From contig JACRIU010000041.1 of assembly GCA_016235775.1 (NCBI GenBank), forward strand, positions 1-48,700: DNA of 48,700 bases, written 5' to 3'. This document shows, piece by piece, positions 33,474-41,229 of this stretch (its first letter is position 1; the number at the start of each line of letters is the position of its first letter). Source of the stretch: Hydrogenophilales bacterium. Lineage in GTDB: Bacteria > Pseudomonadota > Gammaproteobacteria > Burkholderiales > Thiobacteraceae. Under the pieces are notes generated by a model, which saw only the letters and a list, made by a program, of their open reading frames with translations, did no database searches and was not told the DNA's origin. The translations under genes and the position numbers were made by a program.

Positions 33474-33713
33474 TTACCGCCCGGCGCTCCGCGCCCGGAT
33501 GGCGGTATTCATGTCTTCGACGGTGACGGAGCTGGACGGCTTGCGCAGGAGTCCCTTTAACGATCTTACATCATCGATTGCCGGCTTGATGGCATAGCCG
33601 CCGCTTTCGAGTTCGATAAACTCAATTCGATCACCGGCATCCAGCCCCATCCGACGCCGCACTTCTGCCGGAATCGTTACCTGCCCTTTACTCGTTATCG
33701 TGGCAGTGGCCAT
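33474..33713 (-). CDS. AbrB/MazE-type antitoxin
   Basis: A 79-residue swapped-hairpin (SpoVT/AbrB) antitoxin. ATATITSKGQVTIPAEVRRRMGLDAGDRIEFIELESGGYAIKPA is the complete DNA-binding domain; the C-terminal SLKGLLRKPSSSVTVEDMNTAIRARSAGR is the toxin-binding tail. The ATG at 33713 is chosen over a longer frame. Its stop directly abuts the damaged toxin gene and lies in the same frame, so the antitoxin may be all that remains functional. Confidence 0.9.
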   Translation of the reverse strand: MATATITSKGQVTIPAEVRRRMGLDAGDRIEFIELESGGYAIKPAIDDVRSLKGLLRKPSSSVTVEDMNTAIRARSAGR

Positions 33714-33816
33714 GAAGTGCGCCTTTCGAAACATACATACTTTACTGTAGGGTAAGTATTATGAAATTTAAAGCATTGGGTGCATAGGGTGCTTGAATTG
33801 CCACGGTTTTAAAACC

Positions 33817-33845
33817 CTGGATTCCGGCTGCCGCCGGAATGACGG
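33817..33845 (+). repeat. CTGGATTCCGG...CCGGAATGACG hairpin
   Basis: GATTCCGGC and GCCGGAAT form a short hairpin just upstream of lolC. The motif GGAATGACG is shared with the element nested at 30556-30623. This form of intergenic hairpin is common in proteobacteria. Confidence 0.65.
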
Positions 33846-33895
33846 GGTTCTTCACTTATGGCACACTGTGGGCCTTCTTGACATAGAGTATCGAA

Positions 33896-35140
33896 GTGCG
33901 CCCCTACGAACTCCTGATTGGTCTGCGTTACACCCGCGCCAAACGCCGCAATCACTTTATCTCCTTTATCTCGCTGATCTCGATGATCGGCATCGCGCTC
34001 GGCATTGTGGTGCTGATCGTGGTGTTGTCGGTGATGAACGGTTTTCAAAAGGAACTGCGCACGCGCATTCTCGGCGTCGCCTCGCATGTCGAGATCAGTC
34101 AATTCGACGGCACGCTCACCCAGTGGCCGGCGGTGGCGGAGGCGGCGAAGCGCAATGCGCAAGTGGAGGCTGCCGCGCCTTATGTCATGGCGCAGGGCAT
34201 GGTGTCGTTCGATCATGGCGTGCAGGGCACCTTGATTCGCGGCATTCTGCCGGTGCTCGAAAATGAAGTGGTGGAACTGGGCAAGCAAATGAAACTGGGG
34301 CGCCTGGATAATTTGCGTCCGGGCGAATTTGGGATTGTGCTGGGCATCGATTTGGCGCGTTCCCTGGGGGCGGGCATGGGCAGCAAGATCACGGTGATCG
34401 CGCCGCAGGGGCAGGTCACGCCGGCTGGTATCTTGCCGCGGCTCAAGCAATTTACCGTGGTGGGCGTGTTCGAGGCGGGCATGAGCGTGTACGACTCGGG
34501 GCTGGCGCTGGTGCACATGGATGACGCGGCCAAGCTTTACCGCATGGAAGATAAAGTGTCGGGCGTGCGTCTCAAAATTAAAGATTTATATCTCGCGCCG
34601 CGCGTCTCGCGTGAGTTGGCGGCCAGCCTGCCGGGCGATTACTACGTGCGCGATTGGACGCAGCAGAACGCTAATTTCTTCCGCGCCGTGCAGATGGAAA
34701 AAACCGTGATGTTTGTCATCATGTTTTTCATCGTGGCGGTGGCGGCGTTCAATATCGTGTCCACCCTGGTCATGGTGGTCACCGACAAGCAGGCGGATAT
34801 CGCCATCCTGCGCACGCTCGGCGCCTCGCCCGGCAGCATCATGAAAATCTTGATCGTGCAGGGCACGGTGATCGGCGTGATCGGCACTTTGATCGGCGTG
34901 GCGGGCGGTGTGCTGCTGGCGGCGAATATCGATGTGGTGGTGCCTTTCATCGAGCGCTTGTTCGGCATGCATTTCCTGGCGAAGGATGTGTACTACATCA
35001 GCGAGCTGCCATCGGATGTGCAAACGTCGGATGTGGTGGCGATCGGGAGCGTGTCCTTCCTGTTGTCCTTGCTGGCGACGCTGTATCCGTCGTGGCGCGC
35101 TTCGAAGATCAACCCGGCGGAGGCGCTGCGCTATGAGTGA
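33896..35140 (+). CDS. lolC: Lipoprotein-releasing ABC transporter permease LolC/E
   Basis: Inner-membrane permease of the LolCDE complex, which releases outer-membrane lipoproteins to LolA. The 414-residue protein has the typical N-terminus ([47 protein letters not shown]), a large periplasmic domain (about 50-265), and three C-terminal helices including [41 protein letters not shown] and [22 protein letters not shown]. The start is a GTG. Only one permease gene is present, so the complex may use a LolF-like homodimer. The stop overlaps the lolD start by eight bases. Confidence 0.94.
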   Translation: MRPYELLIGLRYTRAKRRNHFISFISLISMIGIALGIVVLIVVLSVMNGFQKELRTRILGVASHVEISQFDGTLTQWPAVAEAAKRNAQVEAAAPYVMAQGMVSFDHGVQGTLIRGILPVLENEVVELGKQMKLGRLDNLRPGEFGIVLGIDLARSLGAGMGSKITVIAPQGQVTPAGILPRLKQFTVVGVFEAGMSVYDSGLALVHMDDAAKLYRMEDKVSGVRLKIKDLYLAPRVSRELAASLPGDYYVRDWTQQNANFFRAVQMEKTVMFVIMFFIVAVAAFNIVSTLVMVVTDKQADIAILRTLGASPGSIMKILIVQGTVIGVIGTLIGVAGGVLLAANIDVVVPFIERLFGMHFLAKDVYYISELPSDVQTSDVVAIGSVSFLLSLLATLYPSWRASKINPAEALRYE

Positions 35141-35855
35141 TGCTACGAGTGAGGCGTCAGGGGTGAAGGGTGAGGTGAGCGGTAGTGCGGTGATTGCTTG
35201 CCAGGGCTTGAAGAAAACGTTTAGCCAAGGCGATCTGGAAGTGCCTGTGCTGCTCGGTATAGATTTGACCGTGGCGCAGGGCGAGCGCATCGCGATTGTG
35301 GGTGCTTCCGGTTCTGGCAAAAGCACTTTGCTGCATTTGCTCGGCGGCTTGGATACGGCAAGCGCGGGCACGGTGCAAATTCTCGGCCACGATATTCAAC
35401 ACCTATCGGAAGAAGCGCGCGGCACATTGCGCAACCAATCGCTCGGCTTTATTTACCAATTCCATCATTTATTGTCTGAGTTTACCGCGCTGGAGAATGT
35501 CGCCATGCCGCTGCTGATTCGGCGCGTGGCGGATGTAGAGGCCTACGGCCACGCGCGCGAGTTGCTGCAACAAGTTGGCCTCGGCCATCGCTTGGCGCAT
35601 AAGCCGGGGGAGCTGTCGGGCGGCGAACGCCAGCGCGCGGCGGTGGCGCGGGCCCTGGTCACGCGCCCCGCTTGTGTGTTGGCGGATGAACCGACCGGCA
35701 ACCTCGACCGGCATACCGCCGAAGCCGTGTTCGATCTCATGCTGGAACTGAACCAGTCGCTCGGTACCAGTTTCATCATCGTCACCCACGACGTAACGCT
35801 CGCCGCCAAGACGCAACGCGTGCTGACACTGGTGGACGGCGCCTTACGCGCGTGA
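35133..35855 (+). CDS. lolD: Lipoprotein-releasing ABC transporter ATPase LolD
   Basis: The ATPase of LolCDE. Motifs in the 240-residue protein are Walker [10 protein letters not shown] (about residue 57), [20 protein letters not shown] (Q-loop and the LolD-type FQ/YQFHHLL stretch), signature [15 protein letters not shown], Walker [13 protein letters not shown] and the switch TSFIIVTHD. The ATG at 35133 overlaps lolC. Residues about 6-17 ([12 protein letters not shown]) are coded by GTGAGGCGTCAGGGG and following bases, which match the dispersed repeat near copA in 13 of 15 positions, so the N-terminus looks repeat-derived. Its end overlaps the convergent DUF2062 gene by 12 bases. Confidence 0.95.
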   Translation: MSDATSEASGVKGEVSGSAVIACQGLKKTFSQGDLEVPVLLGIDLTVAQGERIAIVGASGSGKSTLLHLLGGLDTASAGTVQILGHDIQHLSEEARGTLRNQSLGFIYQFHHLLSEFTALENVAMPLLIRRVADVEAYGHARELLQQVGLGHRLAHKPGELSGGERQRAAVARALVTRPACVLADEPTGNLDRHTAEAVFDLMLELNQSLGTSFIIVTHDVTLAAKTQRVLTLVDGALRA

Positions 35856-36395
35856 GCAGCGCTTCTTGCGCTTGAGCCATTGCAAGATGGCGTATAGCCG
35901 CCACAGGCCGCGCACCGCGAAGTAGCTGATGAACGAGAGCAGGCAGGCCAGAATAAACAGGCCAATGAAAAAATCATGGCCGAGCGAACCCGCCCAGCGC
36001 ATGAAATCCCCCGCCAGCGTCAACCAGCCCCCCTCGCCCAGCGTGAAGTCGAAGGCGGGCATGGGGCCGCTGCGGTGGCCGGTAGCGATCTCTCCGATTT
36101 TATAAGCGACGATATAGAGCGGGATGATGGTGAAAGGGTTGGTGTAGAACGTGGTCATCACCGCCACCGGCAAATTGACGCGGAACCAGATCGAAAGAAT
36201 CGCCGCTGAAATCATTTGAAACGGCCCTGGGATCAGCCCCGTGAACGCACCCACCGCGACGCCGCCCGCGACCGAGCGCCGGTTCAAGTGCCATAGATTA
36301 TGATGCCCAATCCAGGGCGCGAGCCGCCGCACGAAGCGGTTTTCGTTCAGCTTTTCGGGACTGGGTAAAAATCTTTTGAAATATTTTCTGGGCAT
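35844..36395 (-). CDS. DUF2062 membrane protein
   Basis: A 183-residue DUF2062 protein of the inner membrane. The family core is [63 protein letters not shown], followed by a loop and a long C-terminal helix ([27 protein letters not shown]). Function is unknown. The N-terminal Arg/Lys-rich stretch lies in the cytoplasm. A dispersed hairpin lies between it and comEC. Confidence 0.87.
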   Translation of the reverse strand: MPRKYFKRFLPSPEKLNENRFVRRLAPWIGHHNLWHLNRRSVAGGVAVGAFTGLIPGPFQMISAAILSIWFRVNLPVAVMTTFYTNPFTIIPLYIVAYKIGEIATGHRSGPMPAFDFTLGEGGWLTLAGDFMRWAGSLGHDFFIGLFILACLLSFISYFAVRGLWRLYAILQWLKRKKRCSRA

Positions 36396-36429
36396 ACGGA
36401 ACCGGCCAGGGAATAGTGCTTCATTGGTT

Positions 36430-36464
36430 CTACTCCCTCCCCCATCAAGGGGGAGAGGGAGTAG
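36430..36464. repeat. CTACTCCCTC...GAGGGAGTAG hairpin
   Basis: CTACTCCCTCCCCC pairs imperfectly with GGGGGAGAGGGAGTAG across ATCAA in the divergent gap between the DUF2062 gene and comEC. It resembles the CCCTCTCTCC element after glnB. Confidence 0.6.
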
Positions 36465-36509
36465 GTCATGTTTTGTATCGAACTCATTTGTTAACTCGAA
36501 ACAGCATTC

Positions 36510-38852
36510 ATGCGTCTCGCTATTCTAGCCTTTGTCGCCGGCATCGGGTGCTTGCAGCAGCAAGCGGTGCTGCCCAATCTCGCCTGGGCGGCTTTGTTGC
36601 TGCTGACACCGCTGGCATTGTTCATTCGCGTTGCCTTGCTGCGCCAGGGCTTGTGGTTAATTGCGGCGTTTACCGCCGGATTTTTCTGGGCGGCGGGCGT
36701 GGCGCAGCATCGTTTGACCGATGCCTTGCCTGCGGAGTGGGAGGGCCGGGATATTCAAGTTATCGGCGTCGTGGCCGAGCTGCCGCAATTCACCGAGCGT
36801 GGCGTGCGCTTCGCGTTCGATGTGGAGGAAGTGGTCACCCCCCACGCGAAGGCGCCGGCGCATATTCAGCTATTCTGGTTCGCGCGCGCCAATGACGCGG
36901 ATAACGATGCCCATCTGAACCCTGCGCGGCTGCATGCCGGCGAGCGCTGGCAACTCGTAGTGCGCTTGAAGCGCCCGCATGGCGCGGCGAACCCTTATGG
37001 TTTCGATTATGAGGCGTGGCTGCTGGAGCAAAATGTCCGCGCCACCGGCTACATTCGCAAAGACCCGAATAATTTCCGGCTGAATCAATTCGTGCTGCAC
37101 CCCGCTTACGCGGTCGAGCGCCTGCGGGATGCCGTGGCGCTGCGCTTGAAGCGCGTTATGCAAGACGAGGCCTACGCGAGCGTGTTGACCGCGCTCGCCA
37201 TTGGCGATCAGCACGCGATTCCGCAAAGCCAGTGGCGGGTATTTTTCCGCACCGGCGTGAATCATCTGATGTCCATCTCCGGGCTGCATGTCACCTTATT
37301 TTCGAGCCTGGTGTTCGTGCTGGTGTATTGGTTGTGGCGGCAGAGCGCATGGCTCACGCAGCGCTTGCCGGCGCGCAAGGCGGCGTTGTTGTTCGGCGTG
37401 GCGGCGGCGTTTGCCTATGCGCTGCTGACGGGCTTCGCAGTGCCGGCGCAGCGCACCTTTTACATGCTGAGCATCGTGGCGGCGGCGGTGTGGTTTGATC
37501 GGCTGTCATCCAGCTCGCGCGTGCTGGCGCTGGCTTTAGGGGTGGTGGCGCTGCTGGATCCGTGGGCGGTGTTATCGCCTGGGTTTTGGCTGTCGTTCGG
37601 CGCGGTGGCGGTGATTTTTTATATCACCAGCCAGCGCATCGGCGAATTCAAGCCGTGGATTCAGGCGCTGCGCGTGCAAGGCGCGGTGACCTTGGGCCTG
37701 GTGCCGGCCATGCTGCTGCTGTTTCAGCAAGTGTCGCTGGTGTCGCCGCTCGCCAATGCCGTGGCAATCCCGGTGGTGAGTTATTTGATCGTGCCTTTGA
37801 CCCTGCTCGGCGCGCTCGTGCCGGTGGATTTTCCCTTGCATGCGGCGCATGGCTTGATGGCTTGGTTGATGTTGGCGCTTGAATGGTTCGCCAGCGCGCC
37901 GGATGCGATGTGGCAGCAGCATGCGCCGCCGGGGTGGACGATTCTTGTCGCACTGATGGGCATGGCATGGCTCTTGGCGCCGCGCGGTTTTCCAGCACGG
38001 CTAGCCGGGGCATGTTTGCTGCTGCCGATGTTTTTGCTCGCACCCATGCCTGTGCCGCCGGGCACGCTGCAACTGACGGTGCTGGATGTGGGCCAAGGCT
38101 TGGCGCTGGTCTTGCGCACCGCGCGGCATGCCTTGGTGTACGACACCGGTTCGCGCTTTTCGAGTGAAGTCGATGCCGGTGCGCGCACCGTGCTGCCATA
38201 TTTGCGCGCGACCGGGGTCAGCGCCTTGGATGGCTTGATCATCTCGCACGACGACAACGATCACAGCGGCGGCGCGCTGTCGGTGCTGGATGGCGTGCCG
38301 GTGCAATGGCTGCTATCGAGCCTGCCTGCGGAGCATCCGGCGCTGAGCCGGGGCGTGCCGGCTATCCGTTGCGAAGCGGGGCAGCATTGGCAATGGGATG
38401 GCGTCGTGTTCGAAGTGCTGCACCCCATGCCGGATGCTTTTACCGAGCAGCGCAAGGATAACGACCGGGGCTGTGTGCTGCGCGTGGTAGTGGGCAAACA
38501 TGCGCTGCTGCTGCCGGCGGATATCGAAGCGAAAAGCGAGCGCGATTTGCTGGCGCGCACCGCCGGCAAGCTGCGCGCGGATGTGCTGATCGTGCCGCAT
38601 CATGGCAGCCGCACTTCCTCCACAGACGAATTCGTCGCGGCGGTGCAGCCGGAAGTGGCGATCTTTACCGTGGGTTATCGCAATCGTTTTCACCATCCCA
38701 GGCCGGAAGTGGTGGCACGCTATCAGGCACTCAATGCGCAGTTGTTGCAGAGCGATGCAGCCGGTGCGATTGAGGTCACCGTGCCGAGTAGCGGGGCGAT
38801 CGATATTCAGTCCTACAGAAAACAAAACCCCCGCTATTGGCGGGGGCGTTGA
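36510..38852 (+). CDS. comEC: DNA internalisation competence protein ComEC/Rec2
   Basis: The inner-membrane channel for transport of single-stranded DNA during natural transformation. The 780-residue protein has the N-terminal DUF4131 region (about 30-190), the competence membrane domain (LMSISGLHVTLFSSLVFVLVYWLW, AYALLTGFAVPAQRTFYMLSIV) and the C-terminal metallo-beta-lactamase-like domain (LTVLDVGQGLALVLRTARHALVYDTG, ISHDDNDHSGGALSVLDG near 577, VLIVPHHGSRTSS). All domains are full length. The last codons overlap the terminator of the opposing PsiF-like gene. Other competence genes are not in the window. Confidence 0.94.
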   Translation: MRLAILAFVAGIGCLQQQAVLPNLAWAALLLLTPLALFIRVALLRQGLWLIAAFTAGFFWAAGVAQHRLTDALPAEWEGRDIQVIGVVAELPQFTERGVRFAFDVEEVVTPHAKAPAHIQLFWFARANDADNDAHLNPARLHAGERWQLVVRLKRPHGAANPYGFDYEAWLLEQNVRATGYIRKDPNNFRLNQFVLHPAYAVERLRDAVALRLKRVMQDEAYASVLTALAIGDQHAIPQSQWRVFFRTGVNHLMSISGLHVTLFSSLVFVLVYWLWRQSAWLTQRLPARKAALLFGVAAAFAYALLTGFAVPAQRTFYMLSIVAAAVWFDRLSSSSRVLALALGVVALLDPWAVLSPGFWLSFGAVAVIFYITSQRIGEFKPWIQALRVQGAVTLGLVPAMLLLFQQVSLVSPLANAVAIPVVSYLIVPLTLLGALVPVDFPLHAAHGLMAWLMLALEWFASAPDAMWQQHAPPGWTILVALMGMAWLLAPRGFPARLAGACLLLPMFLLAPMPVPPGTLQLTVLDVGQGLALVLRTARHALVYDTGSRFSSEVDAGARTVLPYLRATGVSALDGLIISHDDNDHSGGALSVLDGVPVQWLLSSLPAEHPALSRGVPAIRCEAGQHWQWDGVVFEVLHPMPDAFTEQRKDNDRGCVLRVVVGKHALLLPADIEAKSERDLLARTAGKLRADVLIVPHHGSRTSSTDEFVAAVQPEVAIFTVGYRNRFHHPRPEVVARYQALNAQLLQSDAAGAIEVTVPSSGAIDIQSYRKQNPRYWRGR
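38828..38846 (-). terminator. Terminator of the PsiF-like gene, inside the end of comEC
   Basis: CCCCCGC/GCGGGGG with a 5-base loop is followed on the minus strand by TTTTGTTTT. It therefore terminates the minus-strand PsiF-like transcript, although it lies within the last comEC codons. Confidence 0.75.
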
Positions 38853-38890
38853 ATGCAACGAGGACGGGATATTATCCGCCCGGCAGGCGA

Positions 38891-39295
38891 TTATTTTTTA
38901 TCGGCGGGTTTTGCGGGGGTAGCAGGCGTGGCTGGAACGGCGGGCGTTGCGGCTTTGGCGTCAGCCGGTTTGGCATCCCCCTTCAAGCAGCCACTCATGA
39001 ATTTTTTGCGCTCATCGCCTTTCATCCCCTTGGCTTCCTTGTTGCAGTTCGCCATTTTCATTTGCTGCGGCGTCATTTCTTTCTTCGCTTCCGCCGGTTT
39101 TTGTGCTTCTGCCGGCTTGCCGCTCAAGCAGCTTTTCATGAAGGCTTTGCGCTCATCGCCCTTCATGTCCTTGGCTTTGGCTTCCTTGTTGCAGTCCGCC
39201 ATCCGCGATTGCTGCGGGGTGGCGGCTTTTTCATCCTTGGCATAAGCGCCGGTTGCGGCGAGCGCGAGTGACAGGGCAATTAACAGCTTTTTCAT
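38891..39295 (-). CDS. PsiF-repeat family exported protein
   Basis: A 134-residue exported protein with two PsiF repeats. The signal peptide is KKLLIALSLALAATGAYA. The repeats are about residues 27-58 (TPQQSRMADCNKEAKAKDMKGDERKAFMKSCLSG) and 74-104 (TPQQMKMANCNKEAKGMKGDERKKFMSGCLKG), each with two cysteines likely to pair. The C-terminus is low-complexity Ala/Pro/Thr/Lys (PAVPATPATPAKPADKK). E. coli psiF is phosphate-starvation-induced; the function is unknown. GGAG lies nine bases upstream of the ATG. Confidence 0.88.
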   Translation of the reverse strand: MKKLLIALSLALAATGAYAKDEKAATPQQSRMADCNKEAKAKDMKGDERKAFMKSCLSGKPAEAQKPAEAKKEMTPQQMKMANCNKEAKGMKGDERKKFMSGCLKGDAKPADAKAATPAVPATPATPAKPADKK

Positions 39296-39339
39296 AAATA
39301 TCTCCTCAGGCAGTTTAAAAAAATCAGGGGTTGGAAAAA

Positions 39340-39366
39340 ATAACAGGGCTGAAACAGCCCTGTTAT
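39340..39366 (-). terminator. Rho-independent terminator of the small Ala/Pro/Lys gene
   Basis: ATAACAGGGCTG pairs perfectly with CAGCCCTGTTAT (12 bases) around AAA. On the minus strand it is followed by TTTTTT. It lies 18 bases after the stop at 39384. Confidence 0.9.
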
Positions 39367-39383
39367 GCCATTAGCTTACCGGA

Positions 39384-39605
39384 TTATTTGCCGGCTGGGG
39401 TGGCGGGCGTGGCAGGGGTAGCGGCTTTGCCGGTTTTATGGGCTTTCTTGCGATCTTTCTTATGCTTCTTAACCGGCTTGTCGGCCTTGGCTGACGCGGC
39501 GGCAGGTTCGGCTGGTTTGGCGGGGGTGGCCGGGTCGGCGGCATAGGCGGAAGCGGTGACGGCGCTGAAAGCACCGGCGATCAGGATGGCGAGTAATTTG
39601 CTCAT
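39384..39605 (-). CDS. Small exported Ala/Pro/Lys-rich protein
   Basis: A 73-residue precursor with a signal peptide (SKLLAILIAGAFSAVTASAYA) and a mature part of about 52 residues made of Ala, Pro, Lys and Thr (KPVKKHKKDRKKAHKTGKAATPATPATPAGK). It resembles small basic periplasmic proteins such as acid-shock-like ones, but I cannot name it. The tail TPATPATPA is shared with the adjacent PsiF-like protein. A binding site AGAGAGG precedes ATATCATG, and a strong terminator follows. Confidence 0.7.
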   Translation of the reverse strand: MSKLLAILIAGAFSAVTASAYAADPATPAKPAEPAAASAKADKPVKKHKKDRKKAHKTGKAATPATPATPAGK

Positions 39606-39730
39606 GATATTTCCTCTCTAAATAAAGTTTAACCAGGGCAACACAGCGAGTGTGTTAGCGTCTTTAACGGGTGGCTTGGCCGCCGGTTGACAGGCCTATT
39701 TTCCCCCACGCAATAAGAGAGGTGCACATC

Positions 39731-40126
39731 ATGAAACTACTGAATATCAGCGCAATATTGATCGGATGCGGACTGCTCGCCGGATGCGAGGCGGTGGCGC
39801 TCACGGCATTCGGCATAGGCGCGTCCACCGGCGTTTCCCATAGCTTGAATGGCATGACTTACCGCACCTTCACCGAGCCGCTGCCACGGGTGAAAAGCGC
39901 GAGCATGCGCGCCTTGCAGCGAATGCAGATCAAAGTCGCGTCGAGCGAAAAGATCGATGGCGGCGAGGGGATTAAAGCGATGTCCGGCGATCGCGCCATC
40001 GACATTGAATTGGAGTCGGTCAGCCCCAGCACCACCCGCATGCGCGTGACGGCGAAAAAGAATCTATTCGTCTATGACAACGCCACCGCAACCGAGATTA
40101 TTCTGCAAACCGAAAAATATCTTTAA
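39731..40126 (+). CDS. DUF3568-family lipoprotein
   Basis: A 131-residue lipoprotein precursor. The signal peptide ends in the lipobox LLAGC (C19), so it is attached to a membrane. The mature part YRTFTEPLPRVKSASMRALQRMQIKV...IELESVSPSTTRMRVTAKKN and the FVYDNATATEIILQTEKYL ending match the DUF3568 family as I recall it; its function is unknown. The ATG at 39731 follows GAGAGG; the longer frame from 39671 lacks homology. The His-rich gene begins 15 bases later on the same strand, so they probably form an operon. Confidence 0.82.
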   Translation: MKLLNISAILIGCGLLAGCEAVALTAFGIGASTGVSHSLNGMTYRTFTEPLPRVKSASMRALQRMQIKVASSEKIDGGEGIKAMSGDRAIDIELESVSPSTTRMRVTAKKNLFVYDNATATEIILQTEKYL

Positions 40127-40141
40127 CCGAGGAGCGCAACC

Positions 40142-41026
40142 ATGAAAGCACAAACACGATTCTCCACAGTCACGATGGCTTTAGCGATCACTGCGATCGC
40201 ACCAGCATTCGCTGAGGTAACTACCCAGCCCACAACAACTCAAGCAAGCACCACCACGACCGCCAGCGTTACGACAGGAACCGGCGCCGGCACTCCCACC
40301 ACGCCGCCCACTACGACGATGAACAAAGGCCAGACCGATATTGCTACGAGCTTGGCCAAGGCGCAGCTCACGCAATACGGCATCACGCAACCTACCCCCG
40401 AGCAACTGAATGCCGCACTGAACGGCGGTACGATTAGCACTGGCACGGGCGCGGGCGCGGGCGCGAAGACGGTGCAACTGCAAGGCGTGCTTACCCAGCG
40501 CGCATCGGGCCAAGGCTGGGGGCAGATCGCCAATGGCATGGGGGTGAAGCTAGGTACCGTGGTCAGCGGCGCGAAATCCCAGCATCACGACGCGCATGAG
40601 GTGGAAGGCCGGGAGCATGGCAAGCACATCACCACTGCGGACGGCGGCGAGCATCACAAGCACAAGGAAAGCAAACACATCACTCATGCGGGCGAGAAAA
40701 CGGAACACCATGCCAAGCACAGCAGTAAACACATCACCACCGCGGCCGGCGCCAGCGGCGGGGTGTATAGCCGGGAGCAGGGCAAGCATCACAGCGCCGC
40801 CGTCACAACCGCAGGCGGCAAGGCGGAATCGGGACATCATGAGCATGGCAAGCGTTACGGCGCGGGCATCGTCACGGCGGCGGGCGGCAGCTATGTGCCC
40901 GCCAAGTATTCGCAGCACCATCAGGAGCATGGCGCGGGCATCGTCACCGCCAGCAGCGCCGGTTCAAGCGGCGCGGGGCAGGGGCATTCCGATGAGGGGT
41001 CGAAGCACGGCAAGAGCGGGAAGTGA
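40142..41026 (+). CDS. Exported histidine-rich repeat protein
   Basis: A 294-residue precursor with a signal peptide (ending PAFA before EVTTQP), a Thr/Ala/Gly-rich linker, and a compact middle domain (LAKAQLTQYGITQPTPEQLNAALNGG then LQGVLTQRASGQGWGQIANGMGVKLGTVV, about 70-145). The second half (about 150-294) is a degenerate repeat of 18-27 residues with a core like K-H-I-T-T-A-x-G followed by His clusters: HGKHITTADGG, SKHITHAG, SKHITTAAG, KHHSAAVTTAGG, KRYGAGIVTAAGG, AGIVTASS. The many His residues suggest metal binding in the periplasm. Downstream of a DUF3568 lipoprotein gene. I know no function for it. Confidence 0.7.
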   Translation: MKAQTRFSTVTMALAITAIAPAFAEVTTQPTTTQASTTTTASVTTGTGAGTPTTPPTTTMNKGQTDIATSLAKAQLTQYGITQPTPEQLNAALNGGTISTGTGAGAGAKTVQLQGVLTQRASGQGWGQIANGMGVKLGTVVSGAKSQHHDAHEVEGREHGKHITTADGGEHHKHKESKHITHAGEKTEHHAKHSSKHITTAAGASGGVYSREQGKHHSAAVTTAGGKAESGHHEHGKRYGAGIVTAAGGSYVPAKYSQHHQEHGAGIVTASSAGSSGAGQGHSDEGSKHGKSGK

Positions 41027-41054
41027 AATAAGCAAATCTATAAAAACCGATTAG

Positions 41055-41172
41055 CCACAGAGGGCACAGAGAAAATGCAGTGGTTTTACCGATACACCGC
41101 GCTCACCAAAAGGGTGAGTCAAGCGTCATGAGTCTGTCGTGCTTTTCTCTGTGGGCTCTGTGACCTCTGTGG
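41055..41172. repeat. Family A hairpin repeat, intergenic copy
   Basis: The left arm (CCACAGAGGGCACAGAG) and right arm (three units ending CTCTGTGG) are inverted around a loop of about 70 bases. The flanking TTAGCC matches the flank of the right arm in the TlpA-like gene. It fills the gap after the His-rich gene. Confidence 0.8.
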
Positions 41173-41200
41173 CAGGAATTGCTGTTTTATGGATCAAATC

Positions 41201-41229
41201 AAAACGCCCCAAGTTCGGGGCGTTTTTTT
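41201..41229. terminator. Bidirectional terminator
   Basis: AACGCCCC and GGGGCGTT (8-base arms, AAGTTC loop) are followed by T7 on the plus strand and preceded by AAAA, which reads as TTTT on the minus strand. It can end both the His-rich operon and the minus-strand lyase gene, whose stop overlaps its edge. Confidence 0.88.

Noticed and set aside
33817-33845. Small insertion sequence upstream of lolC
   Set aside because: Only a short hairpin with no transposase or target duplication.
36416-36895. Plus-strand frame starting before comEC in another phase
   Set aside because: It overlaps the comEC start in a different frame and reads through a dispersed hairpin.
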